64,000 nucleotides of DNA, taken from Ardenticatenaceae bacterium. GTDB lineage: Bacteria; Chloroflexota; Anaerolineae; Promineifilales; Promineifilaceae. Below are positions 1 through 8,775 of the stretch, piece after piece. The first letter of the stretch is position 1, and every line of letters starts with the position of its first letter. The position numbers were made by a program, and so were the translations under genes. Under the pieces are notes generated by a model. That model ran no database searches and had not been told where the DNA came from. It saw only the letters and a list, made by a program, of their open reading frames with translations. The stretch is from assembly GCA_030065875.1 (NCBI GenBank), contig JASJCR010000016.1, forward strand, positions 58,669-122,668, given 5' to 3'.

Positions 1-1
1 G

Positions 2-1222
2 CTGCAAATGTTGGTGGCCACCCTTTACTATGACACTTATCGAGGGTTGACAGCGGTGGGCCGCTTGTTTGGCGGCAAAATTCGCGTCGGTCAGCCGGTG
101 ACTCGCATTCACCGGGATGGCACCACCTCTCAAGAGCGTGTGCAGTACCTCTACGTATTTGATGGGCTGGATCGGGCTGAGGTTCAGGAAGCTACGGCAG
201 GAGATATCGTGGCCATTGGCGGATTGGAGGGGATTGCTATCGGTGACACCCTGGCTGATCCGGAGAATCCGATCGCCCTGCCCACCATCGAGGTAGAAGA
301 ACCGACCGTGCGGATGACGTTTGGGGTAAACACCTCACCGTTTTCCGGCCGGGAAGGAAAATATGTCACCTCAAGACGGCTGCGCGACCGACTGTTTGAG
401 GAGCTGCGCCATAATGTTGCCCTGCGGGTCCAGGAGACTGAAAATCCGGACACCTTTTTGGTATCTGGCCGCGGGGAACTTCATTTGGCCATCCTGATTG
501 AAACGATGCGGCGTGAGGGGTATGAATTTGAAGTTTCGCGGCCGGAGGTCATCATCAAAGAAGATGACGAAGGGCAAAAAGTGGAACCCTATGAAAAGGT
601 GTTTATTGAAACCCCGGCTGAATCTTTGGGCGCGGTGGTAGAAATGCTCGGCAAGCGGCGCGGCACGATGGAAGATATGATGGAAACCCCGGAGGGGATG
701 TCGCGGGTGACTTATTTGGTTCCGACCCGCGGTCTCCTTGGCTTCCGCCACCATTTCTTAACGATGACCAAAGGGATGGGGATCATGAATACGCTGTTCG
801 ACAGCTATCGCCCCCAAGCTGGGGTCATCACTTCTCGCACCAAAGATTCCCTTGTGGCTTTTGAAGCGGGAACGACCACCACGTTTGGTCTTAAAAATTC
901 CGAAGAGCGTGGCGCTCTGTTTGTCGGACCTGGGGTTGAGGTGTACCAGGGGATGGTTATCGGCGAGAATTTGCGGCCGGGAGATTTGGACGTTAACGTC
1001 TGCAAGAAAAAACAGCTCAACAATATGCGCAGCGCCATTCGCGACATCGATGTTCGTCTGACCCCTCCGCGCAACATGAGCCTGGATGAAGCGATCGAGT
1101 ATATGTCTGATGATGAACTGCTCGAAGTCACGCCAAAAAATCTGCGCATACGCAAGCGAGAGCTCGATCCAACCAAACGTCAGCGACGAGCCAAGTTAGC
1201 CAAACAGGCGTTACAGGCGTAG
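2..1222 (+). CDS. typA: Ribosome-associated GTPase TypA/BipA, C-terminal part
   Basis: The reading frame is open through the window edge, so the N-terminal GTPase domain (about 200 residues) lies outside. The visible 406 residues hold the translation-factor beta-barrel domain II, the EF-G-like domain III/V region and the TypA-specific C-terminal domain. Diagnostic stretches are LQMLVATLYYD near the start, GFRHHFLTMTKGMGIMN around residue 250, and a basic C-terminus (TPKNLRIRKREL) typical of TypA rather than EF-G or LepA. TypA binds the 70S ribosome and aids ribosome assembly and stress growth, including cold. A HAD phosphatase gene follows after 4 bases and is probably cotranscribed. Confidence 0.96.
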   Translation: MQMLVATLYYDTYRGLTAVGRLFGGKIRVGQPVTRIHRDGTTSQERVQYLYVFDGLDRAEVQEATAGDIVAIGGLEGIAIGDTLADPENPIALPTIEVEEPTVRMTFGVNTSPFSGREGKYVTSRRLRDRLFEELRHNVALRVQETENPDTFLVSGRGELHLAILIETMRREGYEFEVSRPEVIIKEDDEGQKVEPYEKVFIETPAESLGAVVEMLGKRRGTMEDMMETPEGMSRVTYLVPTRGLLGFRHHFLTMTKGMGIMNTLFDSYRPQAGVITSRTKDSLVAFEAGTTTTFGLKNSEERGALFVGPGVEVYQGMVIGENLRPGDLDVNVCKKKQLNNMRSAIRDIDVRLTPPRNMSLDEAIEYMSDDELLEVTPKNLRIRKRELDPTKRQRRAKLAKQALQA

Positions 1223-1226
1223 CCAT

Positions 1227-1925
1227 ATGGGATTGATTGACAAACTGTTGCATAAACCGGCCGGATCAGATCAGGCGGTTGTGGCCTCCGATATGGAGGG
1301 TACATTGAGCAGCGGCGTGACCTGGAAGGGCATTCGTGACTATTTGCTGGCCCACGGCCGAAAAGCTGATTTTAATCGCTTCTTCCGCAGGCGGTTGATC
1401 CGTTTGCCCCTGTTCCGCCTGGGCTTGATCGATAAACAAAAGTTTAAAGAGCAGTGGATGGTCGATCTCATTGCCCTTTTGGCCGGTATGCCCCGCCGGG
1501 AGTTTGAAACGTTCAGCGAGTGGGTCGTAGAGCATGAGCTGTGGCCGAATCGACGGCAAAAGGTCATTGATGAGTTAAAGCAACATATGGATGAGGAAAA
1601 ACGGGTGGTTGTCGTTTCCGGGCTCCTGGAGCCGATGCTGGCCCGTTTTGTGGCTAAAATCGGTTGTGAAGGGATTGGGACGCCGCTGAAATTTGCTGGA
1701 GATATTTTCTCCGGGCAAACGCTGCACGGTTTTACTACCGGAGCCCAAAAGGTGGCCCAGCTGCAGCCGTTTCTCGATCCCAACGGCCACATCACTGCCG
1801 CCTATGGCGACACCTATGCCGATATCCCCATGCTTCAGCTCAGTCATCAGCCGGCGGCGGTTTTCCCGGACAGTCGGCTTAAGCGGCATGCCGAGACGCA
1901 CGGCTGGCGGATATTTGAAAGCTAA
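1227..1925 (+). CDS. HAD-superfamily phosphatase, PSP/SerB-like (subfamily IB)
   Basis: A 232-residue protein with all four HAD motifs: DMEGT at residues 22-26 (nucleophile D22, acid E24), a hydrophobic strand ending in Ser (VVVVSG), a motif III Lys (GAQK), and motif IV GDTYADIPML. The D-x-E pair and the helical cap between motifs I and II fit the phosphoserine-phosphatase-like subfamily IB. The substrate cannot be read from sequence; phosphoserine, a lipid phosphate or a small sugar phosphate are possible. The start follows the typA stop by 4 bases with no strong ribosome-binding site of its own, suggesting translational coupling. Confidence 0.85.
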   Translation: MGLIDKLLHKPAGSDQAVVASDMEGTLSSGVTWKGIRDYLLAHGRKADFNRFFRRRLIRLPLFRLGLIDKQKFKEQWMVDLIALLAGMPRREFETFSEWVVEHELWPNRRQKVIDELKQHMDEEKRVVVVSGLLEPMLARFVAKIGCEGIGTPLKFAGDIFSGQTLHGFTTGAQKVAQLQPFLDPNGHITAAYGDTYADIPMLQLSHQPAAVFPDSRLKRHAETHGWRIFES

Positions 1926-1929
1926 CTCC

Positions 1930-2145
1930 TAATAGCTTTTCAGCACGGGCTCTATAGCCCTTTAGCTTTTCAGCACGGGCTTTTCAGCACTTTAGCTTAT
2001 TAGCACGGGCTTTTCAGCCCTTTTAGCTCGCCGCTGCGCGGCTTTTAGCCTTCAGCGTGCTAAATTGCTGAGAGGCGCCTTGCGCCGAGCTGATAGGGGC
2101 GGAGCCCCGCACTAAATGGCTAAATGGCCCGAAGGGCCGAGCTTG
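1930..2145. repeat. Intergenic tandem repeat and hairpin cluster
   Basis: Three imperfect copies of a unit of about 30 bases (core TAGCTTTTCAGCACGGGCT) lie at about 1933-1962, 1962-1991 and 1992-2022. They are followed by short GC hairpins: GCCGCTGCGCGGC, GGCGCCTTGCGCC, GGGGCGGAGCCCC and GGCCCGAAGGGCC. No good open frame crosses the block. It separates two HAD genes and may terminate or attenuate transcription from typA. Confidence 0.8.
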
Positions 2146-2154
2146 GAGCTCCTT

Positions 2155-2916
2155 ATGAAACTCAACAAACACATTATCACCGATATGGACGGGGTGCTCA
2201 TTACCGGGAATGTGCCGGTGCCAGGCGCGGCGGAGTTTATCGAACAAATCGAGGCCAGTGACTTTAAATATCTTGTTTTGACCAATAACTCGACCTACAC
2301 GCCCCGAGATCTCTCGCATCGCCTGCAGTCAATCGGATTAAACATTTCTCAGGATCATATTTTTACCTCTGCCATGGCCACCGCCCGCTTTTTGCAGCAG
2401 CAGCGGCCGGACGGCACCGCCTTTGTCATTGGAGAAAGCGGTTTAACGGAAGCCATTCACGAGGTGGGATATGTCATTACCGATATAAAGCCCGATTATG
2501 TGGTTTTGGGAGAAACCCCCACCTACAGTTATGATATGTTGACCAAGGCGGTGCGTCTCATTGATGGAGGGGCCCGTTTTATCGCCACCAATCCGGATGT
2601 TTCTGGCCCGACGGAAAGCGGAATTGTGCCCGGTTGTGGGGCGACGGCCGCCCTGATTCAATCCGCGACCGGCAAAGCGCCGTTTTTTGTGGGCAAGCCC
2701 AACCCGCTGATGATGCGCAGCGCCCTGGATTATCTCGATGTTCACTCGCGCAATGCGGTGATGATTGGGGATCGAATGGATACCGATATTATTGCCGGGG
2801 TGGAAAGCGGCATGGAGACGGTTTTGGTTTACACGGGGGTGACCCGACCGGAGATGATTGAGCAGTACCCATACCGGCCGAACCACGTCGTTAAGTCGAT
2901 TGCGGAGCTGCTATAA
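2155..2916 (+). CDS. HAD-superfamily hydrolase, NagD-like (subfamily IIA)
   Basis: A 253-residue protein, close to the NagD/PGP-like family length. Motif I is DMDGVLI (D10, D12), motif II LTNNS, then the C2 cap with ATNPD, and motif [10 protein letters not shown]. These enzymes dephosphorylate nucleotides, glycolytic by-products or phosphoglycolate in the cytoplasm; the exact substrate is unknown. The start at 2155 is chosen because a GGAG ribosome-binding site lies at 2145-2148. An upstream ATG at 2116 would add 13 residues translated from the hairpin repeat and is unlikely. The stop codon sits inside the first arm of a terminator hairpin. Confidence 0.88.
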   Translation: MKLNKHIITDMDGVLITGNVPVPGAAEFIEQIEASDFKYLVLTNNSTYTPRDLSHRLQSIGLNISQDHIFTSAMATARFLQQQRPDGTAFVIGESGLTEAIHEVGYVITDIKPDYVVLGETPTYSYDMLTKAVRLIDGGARFIATNPDVSGPTESGIVPGCGATAALIQSATGKAPFFVGKPNPLMMRSALDYLDVHSRNAVMIGDRMDTDIIAGVESGMETVLVYTGVTRPEMIEQYPYRPNHVVKSIAELL

Positions 2917-2950
2917 AGAAGTTCAACTTCTCGAAGAAGTTGAACTTCTT
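2916..2950 (+). terminator. Perfect hairpin terminator after NagD-like gene
   Basis: A perfect 15-bp stem (2916-2930 with 2936-2950) around a 5-base loop, beginning on the last base of the stop codon. Each arm contains a self-complementary core such as GAAGTTCAACTTC. The stem is AT-rich rather than GC-rich and lacks a long T run, so termination efficiency is uncertain. Confidence 0.6.
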
Positions 2951-2974
2951 GACAGGTGTACCCTCATATCACAT

Positions 2975-3007
2975 AGAATCCCGACTTTTTCAAAAAGTCG
3001 GGATTCT
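2975..3007. terminator. Bidirectional hairpin terminator between convergent genes
   Basis: Perfect 16-bp inverted repeat (2975-2990 with 2992-3007): AGAATCCCGACTTTTT pairs with its exact complement. It lies between the plus-strand NagD-like gene and the minus-strand DUF3179 gene, whose stop is 13 bases away, so it probably serves both. Confidence 0.75.
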
Positions 3008-3019
3008 TGTTCACACACA

Positions 3020-4420
3020 TTACGCCGGGCTGTAAATAATCGTGTCCGGTTTGAATGCCGCCCACGAGAACCAGAAATGATTGGCGTGGATAATCGGCTC
3101 GAGCTGGGTGCCGCTTAATTCCCCATCCACCGCCTGACCGGAAATATCCCAGGTTGATCCGGTTTCAGCATCAACAAATTGCTCTCCTTCCTGGCTAAAG
3201 GTCAATTTTTGACCGTCTACAATCGGGTTAAAGACCCCTGTTGCTCCTACATCGGCCGCTTCAGCTATGACCTGACTACCCAGGGCGCTGGCCGTGCCCG
3301 GTTTGTGAAACACCACCACGTCGATCCCTGCGGGCGCGTCGTGAATCACCCCAACCTCACTCAGAACGGCCAGGGGATAAGCGATATCGATCCCTTGCTC
3401 TTCAAGGGATAAGGTCACCACGCGATCGGCCGCACCAAGACGGCCGTCAACTTCACCGGCGAAAAGGGTTAAATTGCCGCCAGCACTCAAAGGATGTTGA
3501 TAGGTGTCGTAACCGGCATACGGATTGTTGCCGTACGCGCGGTTAAAGCCGGTTTCGCGGGACAATACAATTCCGTCTGGGAAGCTGTTTTTAAAATCGG
3601 CAAAGCTGATCAGCTGAGTTGACAGGAAGTTGAGCCGTTTAGGAACCAGGTCGCCGATGAGAGAATCACCGGTAAACTGCTGCCACAGCGTTTCCGTCGT
3701 GCGGTCGTACATCACCAGGTCTGAGTTGCGCAGCAGGCCGGAAACTCCAAACTCGAGTGTTTCCCCATCCACTCGCCGGTCAAATACAAGGGCTGAGTTA
3801 CAAAGGGGGCAAAATGTGACCACGACCGGTACCCCACCCACTGTGTCGTTGGCGATCTCGTGCCAGGTCATAATTTGCAGCGGATACGCTCGCGCATCCC
3901 CATTTACTTCCAAGGCGATAACCGGCTCATTGTCGGCCAGCCACTCTTCAGCTTCACCAAATGATATAAATTGCGGGTCATCAATGGAGGGAATACCGTC
4001 GCGTGGCGGCCCGCCTGACAGGAGTTCATCGGTGTTGATTAACCGTCTCTCCCAATTGGTGTTCCAGCTGCTGGTAATGGAAGCCAGTCGGCTGGAGCGA
4101 TCGTCTGTGGTTAAAATTTCAGCCCCTTCCTGCTCGCGCGTGAGTGGCGCGGCCGTGTCTGCCGTTTCTTCATCATTCATCGTTTCTTCACCCTCGGCCG
4201 CTTCACTGTCCGCATTTTCTGTTGAGGACTCCTCTTCAGCTGCTCCTTCCACGGCATCTTCTACACCTTCACCGGTTTCAGCTTCTGGTGGAGTTTGATC
4301 TTCAACGGCCGCGGCTGGAGACTCTTCTTCTGCAACCGGTGGAGGGGCGGCGCAGGCGGCCAGGATGAGCAGCAGGCCGATAATCGGTAAAAATATTTTT
4401 TTTGACCTTATCCAATTCAT
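3020..4420 (-). CDS. DUF3179 domain lipoprotein
   Basis: A 466-residue protein with a lipoprotein signal peptide (lipobox LAAC, Cys23), then a low-complexity Ala/Glu/Thr-rich linker to about residue 95, then a DUF3179 domain over most of the rest. Family features visible are ARAYPLQIMTWHEI, VVVTFCPLCNSALVFDR and a GLLRNSDLVMYDR stretch. The CPLC motif could bind metal or form a disulfide; the family has no agreed function. It should be anchored on the outer face of the membrane. It is divergent from the EamA transporter at 4766, with a 345-bp gap that holds the riboswitch. Confidence 0.85.
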   Translation of the reverse strand: MNWIRSKKIFLPIIGLLLILAACAAPPPVAEEESPAAAVEDQTPPEAETGEGVEDAVEGAAEEESSTENADSEAAEGEETMNDEETADTAAPLTREQEGAEILTTDDRSSRLASITSSWNTNWERRLINTDELLSGGPPRDGIPSIDDPQFISFGEAEEWLADNEPVIALEVNGDARAYPLQIMTWHEIANDTVGGVPVVVTFCPLCNSALVFDRRVDGETLEFGVSGLLRNSDLVMYDRTTETLWQQFTGDSLIGDLVPKRLNFLSTQLISFADFKNSFPDGIVLSRETGFNRAYGNNPYAGYDTYQHPLSAGGNLTLFAGEVDGRLGAADRVVTLSLEEQGIDIAYPLAVLSEVGVIHDAPAGIDVVVFHKPGTASALGSQVIAEAADVGATGVFNPIVDGQKLTFSQEGEQFVDAETGSTWDISGQAVDGELSGTQLEPIIHANHFWFSWAAFKPDTIIYSPA

Positions 4421-4619
4421 AGGTATTTTCTCTCTTCTAAATTTAATTTTTTAGGTTGACAATGGTTTTGCCTATCGGACGCGTTTAGAAGGCGAAAAAT
4501 TTCTTGCAATCTTTCCTATTAGGTTTGTCCGAGCATGGTCGGGACGCCGCACGACCCTACCCATTTGTTTGATCTTTCGGTATCATAGACAAAATATATT
4601 CGCTTTCGCCAACTATAAG

Positions 4620-4745
4620 GTGGCTAGGGTTCCGTCATTTTGAGTCTGGTCCGAGCGCCACACAGCCGTTAACCGGTGAGCATCTAGAAGGACAAAAGCC
4701 TTGGGGATTGACGTTGGTCGAATGATTAACCCATCCTCAAGCCAG
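4620..4745 (+). promoter_or_regulatory. ykkC-family riboswitch (guanidine-I-like, atypical core)
   Basis: Conserved ykkC blocks appear in order: TAGGGTTCCG at 4625-4634, GGTCCGAG at 4648-4655, and GGACAAAAGCC at 4690-4700 followed by GGGGAT. The closing stem P1 is GTGGC (4620-4624) with GCCAC (4657-4661). P3 is AAGG (4688-4691) with CCTT (4699-4702) around the loop ACAAAAG, where the canonical GGG/CCC pairs are replaced by compensatory bases. The ACGG box normally just before P3 is absent (TCTAGA here). GGTCCGAG and ACAAAAG are closer to guanidine-I than to the ppGpp/PRPP variants as I recall those consensus sequences. TTGGGGAT (4701-4708) can also pair with ATCCTCAA (4733-4740), and CCTC there can pair with the ribosome-binding site GGAGG at 4754-4758, giving a possible expression platform. 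Confidence 0.85.
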
Positions 4746-4765
4746 GTAACTTTGGAGGTGCTCTG

Positions 4766-5680
4766 ATGGCTGCGAAAGCAACTTCTTCGGCTCAATTGCG
4801 AGCTGTATTTCAAGCTTTACTAGTTACCTTTCTCTGGTCTACATCCTGGGTCATTATCAAAATCGGCCTGGACGAGATCCCCCCGCTGATTTTCGCCGGT
4901 CTGCGCTACGGGCTGGCCTTTATATTCCTTCTTTTGGTGGTGATTCGCAGAGGTGAATTGCCGCTGGCCATAAACATATCCGGGTCGATGTGGCCGCTGC
5001 TGGTGCTTTTGGGCATAGTCTATTACGCCTTGACCCAGGGAGCGCAATTTCTGAGCCTGGCTTATCTCCCGGCCGTCACCGCCAATTTAGTTATCGGGTT
5101 TACTCCGGTTGTGGTTGCTTTCCTGGGCATCCTCTTTCTGGCTGAAAAACCGACTTTTGGACAGTGGGTGGGGATTGTGCTGGCTGTGCTAGGAATTCTC
5201 GTCTACTTTGGTCCGATAGATCTCCCGGCCGGTGCTGTTTTAGGCCTGACGGCCGCGTTGGTTGGGATGATCGCCAATGCGGTTTCATCGATTTTAGGAC
5301 GGGCGATTAACCGCTTAAAGGTGCTGTCCCCCCTTCTCGTGACGACAATCAGCATGGGAGTTGGGGCATTGGCGCTGCTGATTGCGGGGATGGTGATTGA
5401 GGGATGGCCATCATTAACCCGGGGCAGCTGGCTCATTATTGGTTGGTTATCTCTTATTAACACCGCCTTTGCTTTTACGCTCTGGAATCAAACTTTACGC
5501 ACCCTCTCCGCTATGGAATCGAGCATCATTAATAACTCGATGGCCGTACAGATCCCGATATTGGCGGTGATTTTCCTGGGTGAGCGGCTTTCGATTCAAG
5601 AATTGATCGGGTTAATCATTGTGATTGTGGGGGTGTTTGTGGTGCAGTTTATCGGCCGGCAGGCGACCCCTCAGCGGTAG
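4766..5680 (+). CDS. EamA/DMT-superfamily transporter (riboswitch-controlled)
   Basis: A 304-residue protein of about ten transmembrane helices made of two five-helix EamA repeats, the normal length for the family. It starts with a short hydrophilic N-terminus; the first helix begins near residue 14. The second repeat carries the usual conserved stretch near LINTAFAFTLWNQTL and ends in an IGLIIVIVGVFVVQF helix. The start has a clear GGAGGTG site 7 bases upstream. EamA proteins export metabolites, amino acids or drugs. The ykkC-like riboswitch in its leader suggests a guanidine-related or other small nitrogenous ligand or a nucleotide derivative; this is inference. Confidence 0.9.
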   Translation: MAAKATSSAQLRAVFQALLVTFLWSTSWVIIKIGLDEIPPLIFAGLRYGLAFIFLLLVVIRRGELPLAINISGSMWPLLVLLGIVYYALTQGAQFLSLAYLPAVTANLVIGFTPVVVAFLGILFLAEKPTFGQWVGIVLAVLGILVYFGPIDLPAGAVLGLTAALVGMIANAVSSILGRAINRLKVLSPLLVTTISMGVGALALLIAGMVIEGWPSLTRGSWLIIGWLSLINTAFAFTLWNQTLRTLSAMESSIINNSMAVQIPILAVIFLGERLSIQELIGLIIVIVGVFVVQFIGRQATPQR

Positions 5681-5689
5681 GTGATCAGA

Positions 5690-6394
5690 TCAATCATTTA
5701 GGTGCCGCAAGATGTGCTGATGATTTGGCGTCCATAAGGCGGTGGGAACACCGGTGTTTCTTAATACGCGATTGGTCCAGTTGTTGCAGGTGCGCAGCAG
5801 ATGATAGCTTGGATCGGAGGCGTAAAAATTGTCGTGGATATTGCCGTACCAGCAGCAGTTTAAGGATATCGGCTGATTGTCGGCCGACATGGTAAACGAG
5901 CGTCTAATCTCTTCAATCAAGATATCATACTGATTTTCAGAAATTTGTACTTTTTTGACCCACTCACCGGTTTTGGGAGCGGCTCTTAAAAATGTCACGT
6001 GCATCGCTGACTGGGTTGGCAACAGCAGGGAATTTGAGGCGATGGGCAGGGTCAAATCAGCCCACGTGGGCACATTTTCGTAGAGCCCTTTATCTCCCCA
6101 GCCAAAGGCCACATAGCTCGTCGGCGATGATTCGGACACGGTCGGTTGAAAATCGGTGAGCGGAAACATTTCCCGCCAGTTGGCTTGATCGTTGATGTAG
6201 GGAACTGCAATGTCGGTATGGATGCCGTTGGAGATGACAAAAATCTCCACACCTTCTTCTGCCGGCTGGAAATCAGAGTTTACCCGGATGCGGCCGCCAA
6301 TTTCAGAACTTCCCAGAAAGAGAAGCACCAGAAAACACAGCAGAGCCAGAGCGCGAAACGGCCAGATAAGAATTTGCAGGATTTTTTTGATCAT
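5690..6394 (-). CDS. DUF2459 (TIGR02117 family) membrane-anchored protein
   Basis: About 234 residues: one N-terminal transmembrane segment (LIWPFRALALLCFLVLLFL) then an extracytoplasmic domain with family landmarks HTDIAVPY, YVAFGWGDKGLY and CNNWTNRVLR. Function of the family is unknown; the conserved His, Gly-Trp-Gly and Cys-Asn motifs suggest a papain/NlpC-like fold, which is inference. The frame extends upstream to 6457, but the start at 6394 (MIKKIL) places a basic flank directly before the membrane helix. No ribosome-binding site separates the candidates. Convergent with the EamA gene, 9 bases apart. Confidence 0.75.
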   Translation of the reverse strand: MIKKILQILIWPFRALALLCFLVLLFLGSSEIGGRIRVNSDFQPAEEGVEIFVISNGIHTDIAVPYINDQANWREMFPLTDFQPTVSESSPTSYVAFGWGDKGLYENVPTWADLTLPIASNSLLLPTQSAMHVTFLRAAPKTGEWVKKVQISENQYDILIEEIRRSFTMSADNQPISLNCCWYGNIHDNFYASDPSYHLLRTCNNWTNRVLRNTGVPTALWTPNHQHILRHLND

Positions 6395-6591
6395 CGTCTT
6401 TGAGGATAGCATACAAATAATTGTGAAATGATGCCAAATGAATAAAGCAGACTTCAACTGTTATTCAGATTTCCGGTATCCAGCCTCCTTCAAAGCGCCA
6501 GGTTGTCAGAAAGAGGGTAGAAGTTTGGTTTAACATTCACTTTCGCATAAAATCAAACGTCACAATAACAGGTTTAGGATAGTAAAAATCG

Positions 6592-8367
6592 ATGTCACTC
6601 AAGAAAACACTTTCATCAATTGTAGCCGGCGCTTTTGAAGCCGCCGGTTATGATGGAAAATACGGCGACGTTGTGGTTTCACAGCGCAGAGACCTGGCCG
6701 ATTATCAGTGCAACGGGGCGCTTCCGGCAGCCAAACCGTATAAAAAAAACCCGCGTCAGATCGCTGAAGAGGTCGTCGACAACTTAAGCGGCCACGAGGC
6801 ATTTACCGATGTTTCTCTGGCGGGCCCGGGCTTTATTAATCTGCGGTTGAGCGATGAATTTTTGGCCTCGTTTGTTTCAAAAATGGCTGAAGACGGCAGC
6901 GGCCGGATGGGGGTAGATTTAGTAGAAACACCCCAGATGGTTTTGGTGGATTACGGAGGCCCCAACGTGGCCAAGCCGCTCCACATCGGTCATCTGCGGG
7001 CCCCGGTGATTGGGGAAAGCATCAAGCGGCTGTCCCGCTTTTTGGGCCACGACACCCTGGGTGATATTCATATGGGTGATTGGGGCTTACAAATGGGGCA
7101 AATTATTACTGAATTAAAATACCGAGATCCGGATATGGTTTACTTTGATCCCCACTTTGAGGGGGAATATCCGGCCGAATCACCGGTCACTATTGAAGAT
7201 TTGGAAGAAATTTATCCTATCGCCAGCGGAAAGTGCAAGGCTGATCCGGAATGGATGGCGGCCGCTCAGGAGGCCACGGCCGATTTGCAAAACGGCCGGC
7301 CGGGGTACATCGCCTTGTGGCGACATTTTGTTGATGTCTCCAAAGTTGATCTCAAGAAAAATTACGACAAGCTCGAGGTTGAATTTGATTTGTGGCTGGG
7401 CGAGAGCGATGTCCAGGATTTGATTCCCAAGATGGTCGAGCAGCTGGTGGACGAGGGTCATGCCGTCAGAAGCGATGGGGCACTGGTGGTCCCCGTAGCC
7501 CAGGAAGATGACAAAAAAGAGATTGCCCCGCTGATGCTGGTCAAATCAAATGAATCGGTCGGCTATGGCACGACAGACCTGGCCACCATTTTGATGCGGG
7601 TGCGCGATCAAAACCCGGACGCAATTTTATATGTGGTTGACGGCCGCCAGCAGTATCATTTTCGCCAGGTTTTTAGAGCGGCCTACAAATCGGGTATCGC
7701 CGACCAGGAAAAAGTGAGTTTGGAACACAACTATTTTGGCACCGTCAACGGCAAAGACGGCAAACCGTTCAAAACGCGCGAAGGCGGGGTTATGCGCCTC
7801 GAAGATTTGATCGAAATGGTGGTCGAAAAAGCGTATGAGCGGATGGCGGAGATTGACGCTGCGGCCGATTATCCACCTGAAGAGCGGGCCGAAATTGCTC
7901 GGCAGGTGGGGATTGCGGCCCTTAAGTTTGCCGATCTGGTTAACCATCGAACCGGTGATTACGTGTTTGATCTCGACCGTTTTTCTTCCTTTGAAGGGCG
8001 GACCGGACCATATCTGCTCTATGCAGTTGTTCGTACCCGGTCGATCTTGCGCAAGGCTGCTGAACAGGGGCTCACTGCGGGGAAAATTTTGCCGGCCGCG
8101 AGCGAGGCCGAGCGTGAGGTGTACATGAAGCTTTTAGAGCTGCCGGAAACGCTTGAATACGCTTTTGAGACTCGGGCTCCCAATCATCTGTGTGACTTCG
8201 CCTATAATTTAGCGACCCTGTTTAATCGGTTCTACCGTGAGCATCACATTCTTACCGAATCTGATAAGGCTCGTCAGGCATCCTGGCTGGGGTTATCCCG
8301 GTTGACGGCTGACGTATTGACCTTGACCCTGGATTTACTCGGGATATCTGTACCTGAGCGGATGTAG
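6592..8367 (+). CDS. argS: Arginine--tRNA ligase
   Basis: A 591-residue class I synthetase. The N-terminal ArgRS-specific additional domain spans about residues 1-85, the catalytic domain has HIGH at 131-134 preceded by DYGGPNVAKPL, and the C-terminal DALR anticodon-binding domain runs from about residue 460. In place of KMSK is GKPFKTREGGV, common in ArgRS, which often lacks a canonical KMSK. It charges tRNA-Arg in the cytoplasm. Start ATG at 6592 has a weak AGGAT upstream. The kinase dgkA follows 15 bases downstream. Confidence 0.97.
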   Translation: MSLKKTLSSIVAGAFEAAGYDGKYGDVVVSQRRDLADYQCNGALPAAKPYKKNPRQIAEEVVDNLSGHEAFTDVSLAGPGFINLRLSDEFLASFVSKMAEDGSGRMGVDLVETPQMVLVDYGGPNVAKPLHIGHLRAPVIGESIKRLSRFLGHDTLGDIHMGDWGLQMGQIITELKYRDPDMVYFDPHFEGEYPAESPVTIEDLEEIYPIASGKCKADPEWMAAAQEATADLQNGRPGYIALWRHFVDVSKVDLKKNYDKLEVEFDLWLGESDVQDLIPKMVEQLVDEGHAVRSDGALVVPVAQEDDKKEIAPLMLVKSNESVGYGTTDLATILMRVRDQNPDAILYVVDGRQQYHFRQVFRAAYKSGIADQEKVSLEHNYFGTVNGKDGKPFKTREGGVMRLEDLIEMVVEKAYERMAEIDAAADYPPEERAEIARQVGIAALKFADLVNHRTGDYVFDLDRFSSFEGRTGPYLLYAVVRTRSILRKAAEQGLTAGKILPAASEAEREVYMKLLELPETLEYAFETRAPNHLCDFAYNLATLFNRFYREHHILTESDKARQASWLGLSRLTADVLTLTLDLLGISVPERM

Positions 8368-8382
8368 GGATAGAAAAGAATA

Positions 8383-8775
8383 ATGAAGCAGATTCAGGAC
8401 GAAGCATACAGCCGCCTTAAAAGTTTCGGCTACGCCTTTGAGGGTTGGTGGCACGTATTAAAAACGCAGCACAACGCCTGGATTCATGCGGTGGCCAGCG
8501 TCGTGGTTGTTTTAATGGGGTTTTGGTTTAGCATCAGCCTCATTGAATGGGGGCTGATCATTGTCGCCATTATGGTCGTTTGGATGAGCGAGTTTATGAA
8601 TACGGCCATCGAAGCGGTGGTAGACATGACCTCACCGGACTTTCATCCATTGGCGAAGGTTGCCAAGGACGTGGCGGCCGCGGCCGTTCTCATCGCCGCT
8701 GGGGGAGCAATTTTGATTGCTCTGGTGGTTTTTGGGCCGAAATTGCTAAATGCTGTTGGTGTATTAGGTAATTAG
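8383..8775 (+). CDS. dgkA: Diacylglycerol/undecaprenol kinase family protein
   Basis: A 130-residue small membrane kinase with three transmembrane helices and the family signature EFMNTAIEAVVDM around residues 68-80. Proteins of this size in non-enteric bacteria usually phosphorylate undecaprenol, feeding the lipid carrier used for cell-wall and glycan export; diacylglycerol is the alternative. The gene lies 15 bases after argS and probably shares its transcript. The symbol is given in the broad family sense. Confidence 0.9.
   Translation: MKQIQDEAYSRLKSFGYAFEGWWHVLKTQHNAWIHAVASVVVVLMGFWFSISLIEWGLIIVAIMVVWMSEFMNTAIEAVVDMTSPDFHPLAKVAKDVAAAAVLIAAGGAILIALVVFGPKLLNAVGVLGN

Noticed and set aside
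3630..4298. 222-residue open frame on the plus strand opposite the DUF3179 gene
   Set aside because: It is Ser/Pro/Arg-rich with no recognisable domain, and the opposite frame is a clear family member; a coding shadow.
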